Positions 25,969 to 34,854 of a stretch of DNA of 64,000 bases are shown here, in pieces (the stretch's first letter is position 1; every line of letters starts with the position of its first letter). Source of the stretch: Chitinophaga pinensis (GTDB taxonomy: Bacteria; Bacteroidota; Bacteroidia; NS11-12g; UBA955); assembly GCA_945877575.1 (NCBI GenBank), contig CAMDUE010000004.1, positions 1-64,000 of the forward strand, in the 5' to 3' direction. The position numbers and the translations under genes are program-made. Under the pieces are notes generated by a model that saw nothing but the letters and a program-made list of their open reading frames with translations, was not told the origin of the DNA and did no database searches.

Positions 25969-28794
25969 ATGAACGAAGGAAAGCTGTATTTGTTAGATGG
26001 AATGGCCCTGATTTATAGGGCATATTTTGCTTTTGCTAAGAATCCGAGAATTACCAGTACCGGTATCAATGCGAGTGCCATGTTTGGCTTCACAAACACC
26101 TTGTTGGATATCATCAACAAGCAAAAACCCACACATTTAGCTGTGGTATTTGATACAGATAAACCCACTCAAAGACACATTGAATTTGAAAAATATAAGG
26201 CACAACGTGACCCTATGCCTGAAGATTTGAGGAAGAGTTTGCCCTACATAATCAGAATTCTTGAAGGATTTAATGTACCTGTGATCACCATGGATGGTTA
26301 CGAAGCCGATGATATTATTGGTACTTTGGCATGGCGTTTTGATCAACAAGTAGATGTTTATATGATGACTCCTGATAAAGACTTCGGGCAGTTGGTTCGC
26401 GAAAATGTTTACATATATAAGCCCGGTAGAATGGGCAATCCTGATGAAATTTTGGGAATACAACAGATCTTAGATCGTTGGGAAATACAAAGAGTGGATC
26501 AAGTTATAGATATACTTGGACTTTGGGGTGATGCGGTAGATAATATTCCGGGTGTTCCAGGGGTAGGAGAAAAGACGGCAAAGGCGTTGATTCAACAATA
26601 CGGAACTATTGAAAACGTATTGGAACATACTCATGAGATGAAGGGCAAGATGAAGGAGCGTTTTGAAGAATTTCATGAACAAGCGAGGGTCAGTAAGTGG
26701 TTGGCAACCATTGATACGAAAGTTCCGGTTGATAACACTTTAGACGAGTTGAAGCGTTCGGAAGTAAATGAAGAAGTGCTCAAAGAGGTGTTTCAGGAGT
26801 TGGAATTCAGGACGTTGATGAATCGTGTTTTGGGTAGCGGTAGTGGTAGTGGGTCACAGGATGTTGCAGGCTCAAAGTCGACGGGCGTAAAAGCATCCCC
26901 CGAAAAGAAAAATCCAGCTCAAACATCGCTGTTTGATATGATGGTACCTGATGAAGAAGATGAGGTGGTGGAAGAGAAAGTATATCAAACGATTGCAGAT
27001 TTTCAGCATGAATATTTGGTGGTGCAGAACAAGGAGGAAGTTGATCGATTGGTTGCTGAAATAATGACTTTTCCGGAGTTTTGCTTCGATACTGAAACAA
27101 CGGATTTGGATTTGATGGAAGCGAATTTGGTGGGAATTTCATTGACTTGGAAGGCGCATCAAGGCATATATTTTCCAGTATCTAGCAATTTCGATGAGGC
27201 CAAAGAACAGGTTTCATGGTGGGCTCCACTGTTTGAAAGTGCAAAGATGAAAATTGCTCAAAACTTGAAGTTTGATTTGGGAATATTGAAGAAATATGGG
27301 CTTAAAATTGAAGGTCCTTTCTTCGATACGATGTTGGCGCATTATTTGGTTGAGCCTGATCAAAGGCATAACATGCAGGTGTTGAGCCAACATTATTTGA
27401 ATTATTCGCCCATTTCTATTGAAGAGTTGATTGGTAAAAAAGGCAAGGGTCAAGGGTCAATGTCTGATGTGGAATTACTGAAAATAGCAGAATACGCGGC
27501 CGAAGACACAGATGTAACCTTCCAATTGAAGCAGATTTTGGAGAAAGAACTACACGAGCGCAATGTGTGGAGTGTATTTGAGAACATTGAAATACCCTTG
27601 GTGAGTGTTTTAGAAGAAATGGAAGCAGTGGGTGTGACGGTTGATGTAGGGTTTTTAGAGTCATACAGTAGGGAACTTCAGCAGCAATCGGTTGAAATGC
27701 AGGATAAGATTTTTGCCAGTGCCGGAGTTCAATTCAATATTAGTTCACCACAACAAGTAGGCAATATTTTATTTGAACATTTGAAGCTGTCTGATAAGCC
27801 AAAGAAAACCAAGACGGGCCAATATCAAACCGATGAAGAAACCTTGCAATCGTTAAAAGGCAAACACGAGATCATTGATCATATTTTATCGTTTAGAGCG
27901 TTGCAAAAACTCAAAAGTACTTATGTAGATGCTCTTCCGCAGTTGGTAAAGCCATCTACTGGGAGGGTCCACACGAGTTTCAATCAAGCAGTAGCGGCAA
28001 CGGGTCGTTTAAGTTCAAACAATCCCAATCTTCAAAACATTCCTATCAGAACCGAGATGGGCAGAGAGATTAGAAAGGCTTTTATTTCTACCTCTGAAGA
28101 TAGAGTTTTGCTCAGTGCTGATTACAGTCAAATAGAATTGCGCATCATTGCTCATATTTCTGGGGATGCTGGGATGATTGAAGCCTTCAGATCTGGAATA
28201 GATATTCACACGGCCACAGCATCAAAAGTTTGGGGTGTTGCCATTGAGGATGTGGACAAGGAAATGCGACGGAAGGCCAAAACAGTAAATTTTGGAATTA
28301 TCTATGGAATTTCAGCCTTTGGTTTGAGCCAAAGGGTACAGATTTCAAGGGGTGAAGCCAAAGATATTATTGATAACTATTTCACTCAGTTTCCGGGCAT
28401 TAAAACGTATATGGATTCTACGATACAATCTGCAAGAGATTTAGGATATGTAGAAACCATAACCGGAAGAAGAAGAAACTTGCGTGATATTAATTCCCGC
28501 AATGCCACTGTTCGCGGATTTGCTGAGCGAAACGCCATCAATGCACCTATTCAGGGAAGTGCAGCCGATATGATTAAAATTGCCATGATTCGTATACAAG
28601 ATTGGCTCAATCAATCAGACTTATCAACCAAAATGATTCTTCAGGTACATGACGAATTGTTGTTCGATGTGCCCAAAAACGAACTGTCCATCGTAGAACC
28701 CAAAATCAAGGAATTAATGGAAGGTGCTATGACATTGAACGTTCCAGTTTTAGTAGAGTCGGGTTCAGGCAGAAACTGGTTGGAGGCGCATTGA
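25969..28794 (+). CDS. polA: DNA polymerase I
   Basis: 941 residues, with all three activities intact by motif. The 5'-3' exonuclease occupies residues 1-290 (YKAQRDPMPEDLR, MDGYEADDIIGTLA). A flexible Gly/Ser linker is near 288-320. The proofreading domain has Exo I FDTETTDLD near 370, Exo II NLKFDLGILK near 430 and Exo III YAAEDTDVTF near 505. The polymerase has motif A DYSQIELRIIAH near 718, motif B RRKAKTVNFGIIYGIS near 765 and motif C QVHDELLFDVP near 893. Acts in Okazaki-fragment maturation and repair. Its stop is followed directly by a heptamer array. Confidence 0.97.
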   Translation: MNEGKLYLLDGMALIYRAYFAFAKNPRITSTGINASAMFGFTNTLLDIINKQKPTHLAVVFDTDKPTQRHIEFEKYKAQRDPMPEDLRKSLPYIIRILEGFNVPVITMDGYEADDIIGTLAWRFDQQVDVYMMTPDKDFGQLVRENVYIYKPGRMGNPDEILGIQQILDRWEIQRVDQVIDILGLWGDAVDNIPGVPGVGEKTAKALIQQYGTIENVLEHTHEMKGKMKERFEEFHEQARVSKWLATIDTKVPVDNTLDELKRSEVNEEVLKEVFQELEFRTLMNRVLGSGSGSGSQDVAGSKSTGVKASPEKKNPAQTSLFDMMVPDEEDEVVEEKVYQTIADFQHEYLVVQNKEEVDRLVAEIMTFPEFCFDTETTDLDLMEANLVGISLTWKAHQGIYFPVSSNFDEAKEQVSWWAPLFESAKMKIAQNLKFDLGILKKYGLKIEGPFFDTMLAHYLVEPDQRHNMQVLSQHYLNYSPISIEELIGKKGKGQGSMSDVELLKIAEYAAEDTDVTFQLKQILEKELHERNVWSVFENIEIPLVSVLEEMEAVGVTVDVGFLESYSRELQQQSVEMQDKIFASAGVQFNISSPQQVGNILFEHLKLSDKPKKTKTGQYQTDEETLQSLKGKHEIIDHILSFRALQKLKSTYVDALPQLVKPSTGRVHTSFNQAVAATGRLSSNNPNLQNIPIRTEMGREIRKAFISTSEDRVLLSADYSQIELRIIAHISGDAGMIEAFRSGIDIHTATASKVWGVAIEDVDKEMRRKAKTVNFGIIYGISAFGLSQRVQISRGEAKDIIDNYFTQFPGIKTYMDSTIQSARDLGYVETITGRRRNLRDINSRNATVRGFAERNAINAPIQGSAADMIKIAMIRIQDWLNQSDLSTKMILQVHDELLFDVPKNELSIVEPKIKELMEGAMTLNVPVLVESGSGRNWLEAH
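26896..26905 (+). repeat. Polar decamer TCCCCCGAAA, copy 3
   Basis: Exact copy in polA (sense strand), read as Ser-Pro-Glu in the flexible linker. Confidence 0.8.
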
Positions 28795-28795
28795 T

Positions 28796-29047
28796 TTTGG
28801 TCTTTGGTACCTGGTACCTCTTGGTCCATAGTCCATAGTCCATAGTCCATGGTCCATAGTCTGGGGGCTAGAGACTAGGGCCGAGAGACGAGTGGCTGGG
28901 GCCGAGAGGCTAGAGGCTAGGGGCTAGAGACGAGGGGCTAGGGGCTAGAGACGAGTGACGAGTGACGAGTGACTAGGGTCTGGCATCCGAAGCCCGATAC
29001 CCGAAACCCGATACCCGAAACCTGCTACCTGCTACCCGGTAGTTGAA
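28796..29047. repeat. Heptamer array A (36 phase-locked units) between polA and the putative porin gene
   Basis: The entire 255-bp convergent spacer reads as consecutive 7-nt units without any indel. It opens with TTTGGTC, TTTGGTA, CCTGGTA; continues with repeats of GTCCATA, then mixtures of GGCTAGA, GGCTAGG, GACGAGT and GCCGAGA, then ACCCGAA alternating with ACCCGAT, then ACCTGCT and ACCCGGT. In this phase position 3 is a pyrimidine in all 36 units, position 4 is never A, and position 5 is a purine in 35. It starts 1 nt after the polA stop codon and ends 2 nt before the facing gene's stop. No gene or RNA is seen in it. Confidence 0.92.
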
Positions 29048-29049
29048 AT

Positions 29050-31074
29050 TTAATTCCAGAACTTCCAGCTGATGCCCATTCGGAAGCGGCTGGGTTCGAT
29101 GGGGTAGTTTTTGACCCATTCGTAGTGGGGGGTGAGCCAAGGAGATATGAGCCATTCGTTGAGGTGTTCCATTTTGAGGAAGAAATCAACGGTTTGAACT
29201 CGTCCGCTGATGTATATGTCGGCGGTGGCGTAGTTGCCAATTTTGGTTAGATCATGGGAGTTGAAGTAGAATTGGAGTGCATCGGGGCGGTAATAGAGTG
29301 CGTTGTAAGAAGATATGTATCTGATGTCAAAGCCATATCTCAAGAAGAGGGCCTTTTTGAATAAGTTTTGTTGGAATGCAACCCCGGCGCTAAGGTTCCA
29401 TTTAGGGAGGCCTAGATTTGTTAAGCCGAATGCTGATGAGCCCGAATCAGCGTAATTCTGCCAATATGCATTGACATAGGTGAACCAATGTTTGCTTTGA
29501 TATTGGGTTTGGAGGTTTATTTGCTGGTAGAAGATAGAAGGGATGTTTGTGGGGCGTAAGTCTATATTTACAAAGTGGTTTTTAGATCCAAATTGAGCGC
29601 TCGCTAAAATTCTGAATTTTTTAATTTTTTGGGTGTATGTCGTTTGAATTGACCAGTGCTGTTCATTGAAGGGTTGATTGATTTTGTAGCGAACAAAATT
29701 TCCCAAATATTGGTATTGAAAGAGAGATATGGGCTGATCAGAGGCAAATAATTGGAATGATATTTTTGATGAATCTGATAGAGAATAATTCAAATTCGAA
29801 GTGAGTAGATAACCCTTTCCAAAACCGTTAAATAAATAGGTGTATTTTGATAGTGAAGAAAGTCTATTTGCGTGAATTTTATGAGTCAATTCTATTCCTT
29901 GCGATTGGAAATTTTGCTTTTGTAAATTTGAAGGTATTTCAGTGAGTGATTGATACCTGACAATGGCATTTTGGGCAAGAAAGGAGAAGCCCAATGTTTG
30001 AAATTGATCGCGAAATTCGAGACCTATTCGATTTTCGATGAGTTTCCAAACGGTGCTATCGTAAATGTTTTTGGTGTTGTGAATAATGGGTATTGCTTGG
30101 TAAAATGTGGTATCGACCGACTTGTCGGTATAATGGAATCGGGTGTTTTGATAGTCTAATTGGTGGATGAAGGCTAAATGCTTAAAGGAATCATTTTTGA
30201 GATGATATCTACTGATTGAGCGGTGGTGTGAGTTTGCCCAAAAGGAGTTGGCTTGATTGAGCCAGGGTGTGTATGCACCGAACGTTCGAATATCCCATTG
30301 AGAGCCCTGAAAACCAGAAGGTCCATAAAATAGAGAGTCAGCTTTTAGTCCTCCGTTTTCTTCACGTCTTGTGCGGTTCCATGAGAAGATGGTTTGTTGA
30401 TCGAAACGTTTATTTTGGCTTTGAAAGTTACTGCCCAAAGCAATGTTTCTGTGCATGGTTTGCTGTCTGGCACCCACATGTAGATCTTGGTTGATGAGTT
30501 GAGAGCGATAATCAAGTGTTACGTTCCAAGTGGGGGAAAAATTCTGAGAATGGAGTACCTCGAGTCCGTTGTATCGCCCATCACCTTGAGTATATAGAAA
30601 ATCTGTATATGGTTGACCTACTTTGTGAAAACTAAAATTTAAAGGTGATTTGGTTTGATTTAAATAGGGGTTAGCTCCAATTCGGATTCCGGGCGATTGA
30701 GATAGAGCGAAAGCGTCAATAAAAAGCGGAGTTTCAGGTGAACCGCTGACGCCGGTATAGGCCCAAGGCCTTGTATTTCTTAGCCATTGAGTGTATAACT
30801 GAATGGGTTGGAAAGTGGTATCTGATGGGTTTAAGGTATCTGTTTTGTGCCAGGCGTTTTGAGCGGTTATATTCCAAGGATGGAATCTTGGTTTGAGGGG
30901 TTTGTTGGATTTTAGGGAGTCGCGTGATCTTGAGGCAGTGTCATCGGTTCGAGAGGGCATAGGTCCGTTGGGTGACATAAGATCGGGACGCAGGGTGGGA
31001 AATTGCGCCAGCAAAACATCCCCCGAAAGGAAGAACAACAGAAAGATCAGGATTCTTGTCGAATGAATACGCAA
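29050..31074 (-). CDS. Putative porin, large outer-membrane beta-barrel
   Basis: 674 residues from a TTG at 31074, which gives the signal peptide RIHSTRILIFLLFFLSGDVLLAQ. A Ser/Thr/Pro-rich linker is followed from about residue 75 by a long series of amphipathic strands. The C-terminal end (YPIEPSRFRMGISWKFWN) has the closing-strand pattern of the Bacteroidota putative porin family (PF14121), which is the basis of the call. Its role in solute passage is inferred. An alternative upstream ATG at 31113 would overlap the divergent gene. Confidence 0.65.
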   Translation of the reverse strand: MRIHSTRILIFLLFFLSGDVLLAQFPTLRPDLMSPNGPMPSRTDDTASRSRDSLKSNKPLKPRFHPWNITAQNAWHKTDTLNPSDTTFQPIQLYTQWLRNTRPWAYTGVSGSPETPLFIDAFALSQSPGIRIGANPYLNQTKSPLNFSFHKVGQPYTDFLYTQGDGRYNGLEVLHSQNFSPTWNVTLDYRSQLINQDLHVGARQQTMHRNIALGSNFQSQNKRFDQQTIFSWNRTRREENGGLKADSLFYGPSGFQGSQWDIRTFGAYTPWLNQANSFWANSHHRSISRYHLKNDSFKHLAFIHQLDYQNTRFHYTDKSVDTTFYQAIPIIHNTKNIYDSTVWKLIENRIGLEFRDQFQTLGFSFLAQNAIVRYQSLTEIPSNLQKQNFQSQGIELTHKIHANRLSSLSKYTYLFNGFGKGYLLTSNLNYSLSDSSKISFQLFASDQPISLFQYQYLGNFVRYKINQPFNEQHWSIQTTYTQKIKKFRILASAQFGSKNHFVNIDLRPTNIPSIFYQQINLQTQYQSKHWFTYVNAYWQNYADSGSSAFGLTNLGLPKWNLSAGVAFQQNLFKKALFLRYGFDIRYISSYNALYYRPDALQFYFNSHDLTKIGNYATADIYISGRVQTVDFFLKMEHLNEWLISPWLTPHYEWVKNYPIEPSRFRMGISWKFWN
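31019..31028 (+). repeat. Polar decamer TCCCCCGAAA, copy 4
   Basis: Exact copy in the signal-peptide region of the minus-strand porin gene; its complement is read in the frame TCG GGG GA, different from copies 1 and 2. Confidence 0.8.
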
Positions 31075-31093
31075 CGCGATGCAAATTTGCGCA

Positions 31094-31101
31094 TATCTTT
31101 G
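31094..31101 (+). promoter_or_regulatory. -7 box of the small membrane protein gene
   Basis: TATCTTTG is an exact match ending 5 nt before the ATG at 31107. Confidence 0.55.
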
Positions 31102-31106
31102 GGAAA

Positions 31107-31538
31107 ATGTCAAATATTCTTCTGTTCCTGAGCGTATTTTTATTAAGTTCGGTCAAGTTTCTAGTTGGCAGTGGGCTTGCTGTGGCAAGTCTTTCGGCGT
31201 GGGAAGGATTCTTGATTAGCTTTGCTGGGGGCGCTTTTGGAATATTTACATTCGTGTACGGAGGGTCATTCATTAAGGTATGGATGAAGAAAAAGTTTCC
31301 GCCCAAAAAAGAAGTGAAAAGGTTTTCTAAGAAAAACAGATTCTTGGTTAATTTGAGAAATAAAGGAGGCTTGATAGCTATAGCGTTGTTGTCACCGCTG
31401 ATTATAAGTATACCTGTGGGTTGTTTTTTATCGATTGGAATTGAATCTAATCGGTTAAAAGTCTTGATTTTTCAGTTGGTGGCCTTATTGATTTGGTCCA
31501 TTGTCATTTTTGGTTCGAAACACTACGGATTATCATAA
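31107..31538 (+). CDS. Small multi-pass membrane protein of unknown function
   Basis: 143 residues from the ATG at 31107, which follows an exact -7 box. Four hydrophobic segments: about 2-22, 30-52, 84-104 and 114-134, separated by a strongly basic loop (MKKKFPPKKEVKRFSKKNR) that should face the cytoplasm. I do not recognise the family. It is divergent from the putative porin gene and 18 bp upstream of a lipoprotein gene on the same strand. Confidence 0.7.
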   Translation: MSNILLFLSVFLLSSVKFLVGSGLAVASLSAWEGFLISFAGGAFGIFTFVYGGSFIKVWMKKKFPPKKEVKRFSKKNRFLVNLRNKGGLIAIALLSPLIISIPVGCFLSIGIESNRLKVLIFQLVALLIWSIVIFGSKHYGLS

Positions 31539-31556
31539 TTTGATTAAATTGCAAGG

Positions 31557-33557
31557 ATGAAATTCCGGTTACTCCTGGTTATTGGGTTATCGGTGTTTTC
31601 TTCTTGCCAGAGAGAGGCTTTTTCCTGGGATGTAGACAACACCATTCCACTTTTTAGAACAGAGTTTAAGTTGGATGATATTGACCCAAGATACATGAAT
31701 AATGTTTCTGGAGATAGCTCATACACATTGTCTTACGAAAATTTGGTGTATTCCTACAAAGTAAATGATGTTCAAGTTTCAGATACTGGAATTGATGAAT
31801 CGTTCAATTTGCGAAAACTAAAATTGAATGATCAACAAATTCAAAATGAAATCACTTTGGGTGATATTAACCCTATTTTTAAGTTGTTGAATGGTCAAAA
31901 AACGGTCATTCCGGCTCAAGATCAAACAGATTTAGATCCGACAGACATTGACGCGAGCGCGTTTTTTGAAACGGCAACTTTAGATACAGGTTTCTTGGAT
32001 ATCAGTATTCAGAACGATTTACCTGTTGAGATATCATTGATTGTTTTTGAATTGAGAAATAAAGATGACAACACCGTGGTTGCGACAGATTCTTTTAAGA
32101 ACATACCCGCTTCAGGGGGAGTCTCAAAACAAACCATTGATCTTGGCGGTAAAACAGTTACCAAGAACCTAGTGGGAGTCATTCGTAAACTTGTTACTAA
32201 AGCTAGTAGTGGGCCGGTGCTCATTGAATCAGACAAGGGAATCAAAGTGATTCTCGGGGTGCGCAATTTGCGTCCGGTTTATGCTGTAGCTGCTTTTCCA
32301 ACTCAAGATGTAATCAATCAAGACGAGGGACTCATCTTATACATGGGAGGTGCAGATATCAAGTATTTTAAAGTAGAGTCAGGTAGATTGAGAATCAAAG
32401 TGATTTCTACCATTCAAGAAGATATGAGTATGGTGCTGGCTTTGCCGGGTGCCACCAAAGATGGTAAATCATTTTATCAAGAATTGAGTTTGCCGGGTCC
32501 TGGTGGAAAAGGAGTTGCCACAACAGAAAAGATCTATGAAATGAAGGGATTTTTGCTAGACTTTCGAGGCAAGGATCCAGATGTTAAAGATACGGTCAAT
32601 ACTTTCCATCAAATTCTTAGAGTTACATTAGATTCATCGGGCAGAAAACTGGCGGTTGGGCTACAAGATAGTATTGTTTTGGAATATCGTTTGGAGGGAC
32701 TCAAACCGGAGTATGCCATAGGTTATTTGGGAAATCAATTGTCACGCACCGGGGTTGACACTACAAGTTTTAATTTATTCAAAGGATTGAGCGGTGATGT
32801 GAAGTTTAAAGATATTAAATTGGGGTTTGTTTTGAAGAACAGTATTGGTGCTGACGGCAGATTTAGATTGCATCAATTGGCAGGAATCAATCAGTTTTCT
32901 GGAAAGGATTTGGCCTTAAGCGCAAATCCATTGAACAACGATTTGTATGTGGCAAAGCCTAAATTCATTAGAGGTGAATTTACAGAAACTAAGGTTCAGT
33001 TGGATGTGAATAATTCCAACATTAAACCGTTTTTAGAGAATCTTCCTCAATTATTGGAATATGATTTAGAAACTGAGGTTTCGCCCAATGGGAACGTAAA
33101 TAATTACACTGATTTTGTTTTTGATGAATCGAGATTGGATGTAATCATGAGACTGGATGTGCCCATATCTTTTGAGTTTGGGGGATTGGTATTTAGAGAC
33201 ACTCAGGGTGTTAATTTTGGCAATTTAGCGAACTTACAGAGATTGAAAAGCGCCACTCTTTTTATGGATATGGACAATGGTTTTCCCATTGATTTGGATT
33301 TGAAAATAGAATTGATGGATGAAAGTCGAAGGGTTATTGGTTCTTTGGATTTAGAACCCGGAGGAAGAATTGCAGCTAATTCGCCAACAGACTTTGTTAT
33401 CAAATTACCAAGAGACCAAATGGATGCTTTAAGGAGGACCCAATATTTTCATATTGTTGCCAAAGCGGCAACAGCACCTGGTTTACAAAAGATATACAAT
33501 ACAAGCCGATTGAAAATTCATTCAAGAATGAGATTTGAGTATGAGATTCAGAATTAA
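31557..33557 (+). CDS. Large exported lipoprotein of unknown function
   Basis: 666 residues. The N-terminus KFRLLLVIGLSVFSSCQ carries a lipobox (FSSC) with the acceptor Cys at residue 17. The mature part is beta-rich, acidic and long, without a motif I can assign. The next gene, an outer-membrane barrel, overlaps it by 17 bp, so lipoprotein and barrel are translationally linked and may form one surface complex (inference). Confidence 0.75.
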   Translation: MKFRLLLVIGLSVFSSCQREAFSWDVDNTIPLFRTEFKLDDIDPRYMNNVSGDSSYTLSYENLVYSYKVNDVQVSDTGIDESFNLRKLKLNDQQIQNEITLGDINPIFKLLNGQKTVIPAQDQTDLDPTDIDASAFFETATLDTGFLDISIQNDLPVEISLIVFELRNKDDNTVVATDSFKNIPASGGVSKQTIDLGGKTVTKNLVGVIRKLVTKASSGPVLIESDKGIKVILGVRNLRPVYAVAAFPTQDVINQDEGLILYMGGADIKYFKVESGRLRIKVISTIQEDMSMVLALPGATKDGKSFYQELSLPGPGGKGVATTEKIYEMKGFLLDFRGKDPDVKDTVNTFHQILRVTLDSSGRKLAVGLQDSIVLEYRLEGLKPEYAIGYLGNQLSRTGVDTTSFNLFKGLSGDVKFKDIKLGFVLKNSIGADGRFRLHQLAGINQFSGKDLALSANPLNNDLYVAKPKFIRGEFTETKVQLDVNNSNIKPFLENLPQLLEYDLETEVSPNGNVNNYTDFVFDESRLDVIMRLDVPISFEFGGLVFRDTQGVNFGNLANLQRLKSATLFMDMDNGFPIDLDLKIELMDESRRVIGSLDLEPGGRIAANSPTDFVIKLPRDQMDALRRTQYFHIVAKAATAPGLQKIYNTSRLKIHSRMRFEYEIQN

Positions 33558-34854
33558 AATTGGGTTTGGGCTTTTGGGTTTTATTTTAACAAGTAACCTA
33601 ACAGCTCAGAATTTAACACCTCAATCAGGCAATGTTGTTGTGACGCATTATATGCCTGTTTTTGAGTACAAGGTAGAAACTGGTTCAAATACAGTGCCAT
33701 TAGGTTTTGCTAGTCGGTTTGCTGTTGGAGGATATGTTAATCCAGATAAAATGGCTGCCTATCATGAAGGGTTGAACGACAATAATCGATTGGGAGCGTT
33801 TCAGAGAATGTCGATTCAGTTGGTTCCGTTTGTGGGTTTGCAAAAGTATGCCACTGTAAATAAGCAAAAGGTTAGTGTTTATTACAGCTCTGAAACATTG
33901 AACGGTGCGAAATTCACTAAAGATGCTTTCGGTCTGATGATGCGGGGTAATACTCCCTTTTTGGGTCAAGAGATGAAAGTTGGAAACAATGAAATTTGGA
34001 GTTTATCGCAACGTAAGTTGAAAGTTAAATTTTGGTCTTGGAAGAAGCAAATTGCTTGGAACGTATCACTTGCACAGGTGGTCAATTATTCTCACATTCG
34101 AACCCAAGACTTAAGTTTATTTTCGGATTTAAGAGGGGATAGTATTTCGTTTGATGGGAAAATTTCCAGTCAAAATACGAACTATCAACCGAGTGGAACG
34201 GGTTGGGGATTGCAGTTCGGGGTTTCTAAGTCTTTTGATTTTGTTCGCCCAAATGGGAAAAGATGGAGTGCCAATTTTTCATTGCAAGATTTTGGGTTCG
34301 TTTCAATCAATAATGTCAAAACGGTTTCAAGGGGGGTATTATATGATCAGAATTCATTGAAACCCGTTGAATGGACAGGGACGAATAGGGTTAATTTAAA
34401 GGCTGTCAATTTGAATTATAGCGATTTAAGAGCCGGTGATTGGATTGATAGACAGAGAGATAGTGTTGAAGCAAAGTTGAATTTCAATGAAATCAATCAG
34501 CGAGGTACCATTTTAAGTCCTTTTGAGATAGTGGTTGGGTTGTCTAGTATAGGCAAAGGCATTATGAAGAAGCATTTGACTCAGAACGGATATTTCGTTA
34601 ATTTAAGTTACCGTCATGTCTTGGGTTATGTTCCAAGGCTTGAAGTGGGTTCACGATGGTTTTCCAAAAACGATGTAGCAATTATGCCTTCTGTGTCATT
34701 GGGTGGTTTTGATGTTATGGATATTAACTTCTCCCTGCAATACAAGGCATTTGTAGAATTGCATCTATACGGGATGGAATCATTTATTGCCCCTTCTAAA
34801 TGGCATGGAGGCGGTTTAATGCTGAGATTTAGGTATCCTTTTAAGGGTTCTTAA
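33541..34854 (+). CDS. Outer-membrane beta-barrel protein (DUF5723-like)
   Basis: 437 residues from the ATG at 33541. The signal peptide RFRIKIGFGLLGFILTSNLTAQ is followed by barrel-type alternating strands with many Gly/aromatic turns. The general layout resembles the DUF5723 proteins of Bacteroidota, but that assignment is tentative. It overlaps the upstream lipoprotein gene by 17 bp on the same strand, and the convergent glycosyltransferase gene by 14 bp at its 3' end. Confidence 0.65.
   Translation: MRFRIKIGFGLLGFILTSNLTAQNLTPQSGNVVVTHYMPVFEYKVETGSNTVPLGFASRFAVGGYVNPDKMAAYHEGLNDNNRLGAFQRMSIQLVPFVGLQKYATVNKQKVSVYYSSETLNGAKFTKDAFGLMMRGNTPFLGQEMKVGNNEIWSLSQRKLKVKFWSWKKQIAWNVSLAQVVNYSHIRTQDLSLFSDLRGDSISFDGKISSQNTNYQPSGTGWGLQFGVSKSFDFVRPNGKRWSANFSLQDFGFVSINNVKTVSRGVLYDQNSLKPVEWTGTNRVNLKAVNLNYSDLRAGDWIDRQRDSVEAKLNFNEINQRGTILSPFEIVVGLSSIGKGIMKKHLTQNGYFVNLSYRHVLGYVPRLEVGSRWFSKNDVAIMPSVSLGGFDVMDINFSLQYKAFVELHLYGMESFIAPSKWHGGGLMLRFRYPFKGS

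Noticed and set aside
28796-29047. CRISPR array
   Set aside because: The period is 7 nt with no spacers, no repeats of 23-50 nt and no cas genes.
28641-29240. Short minus-strand frames across heptamer array A
   Set aside because: Repeats with a period not divisible by 3 create cyclic peptides in several frames; no start signal or family similarity supports them.
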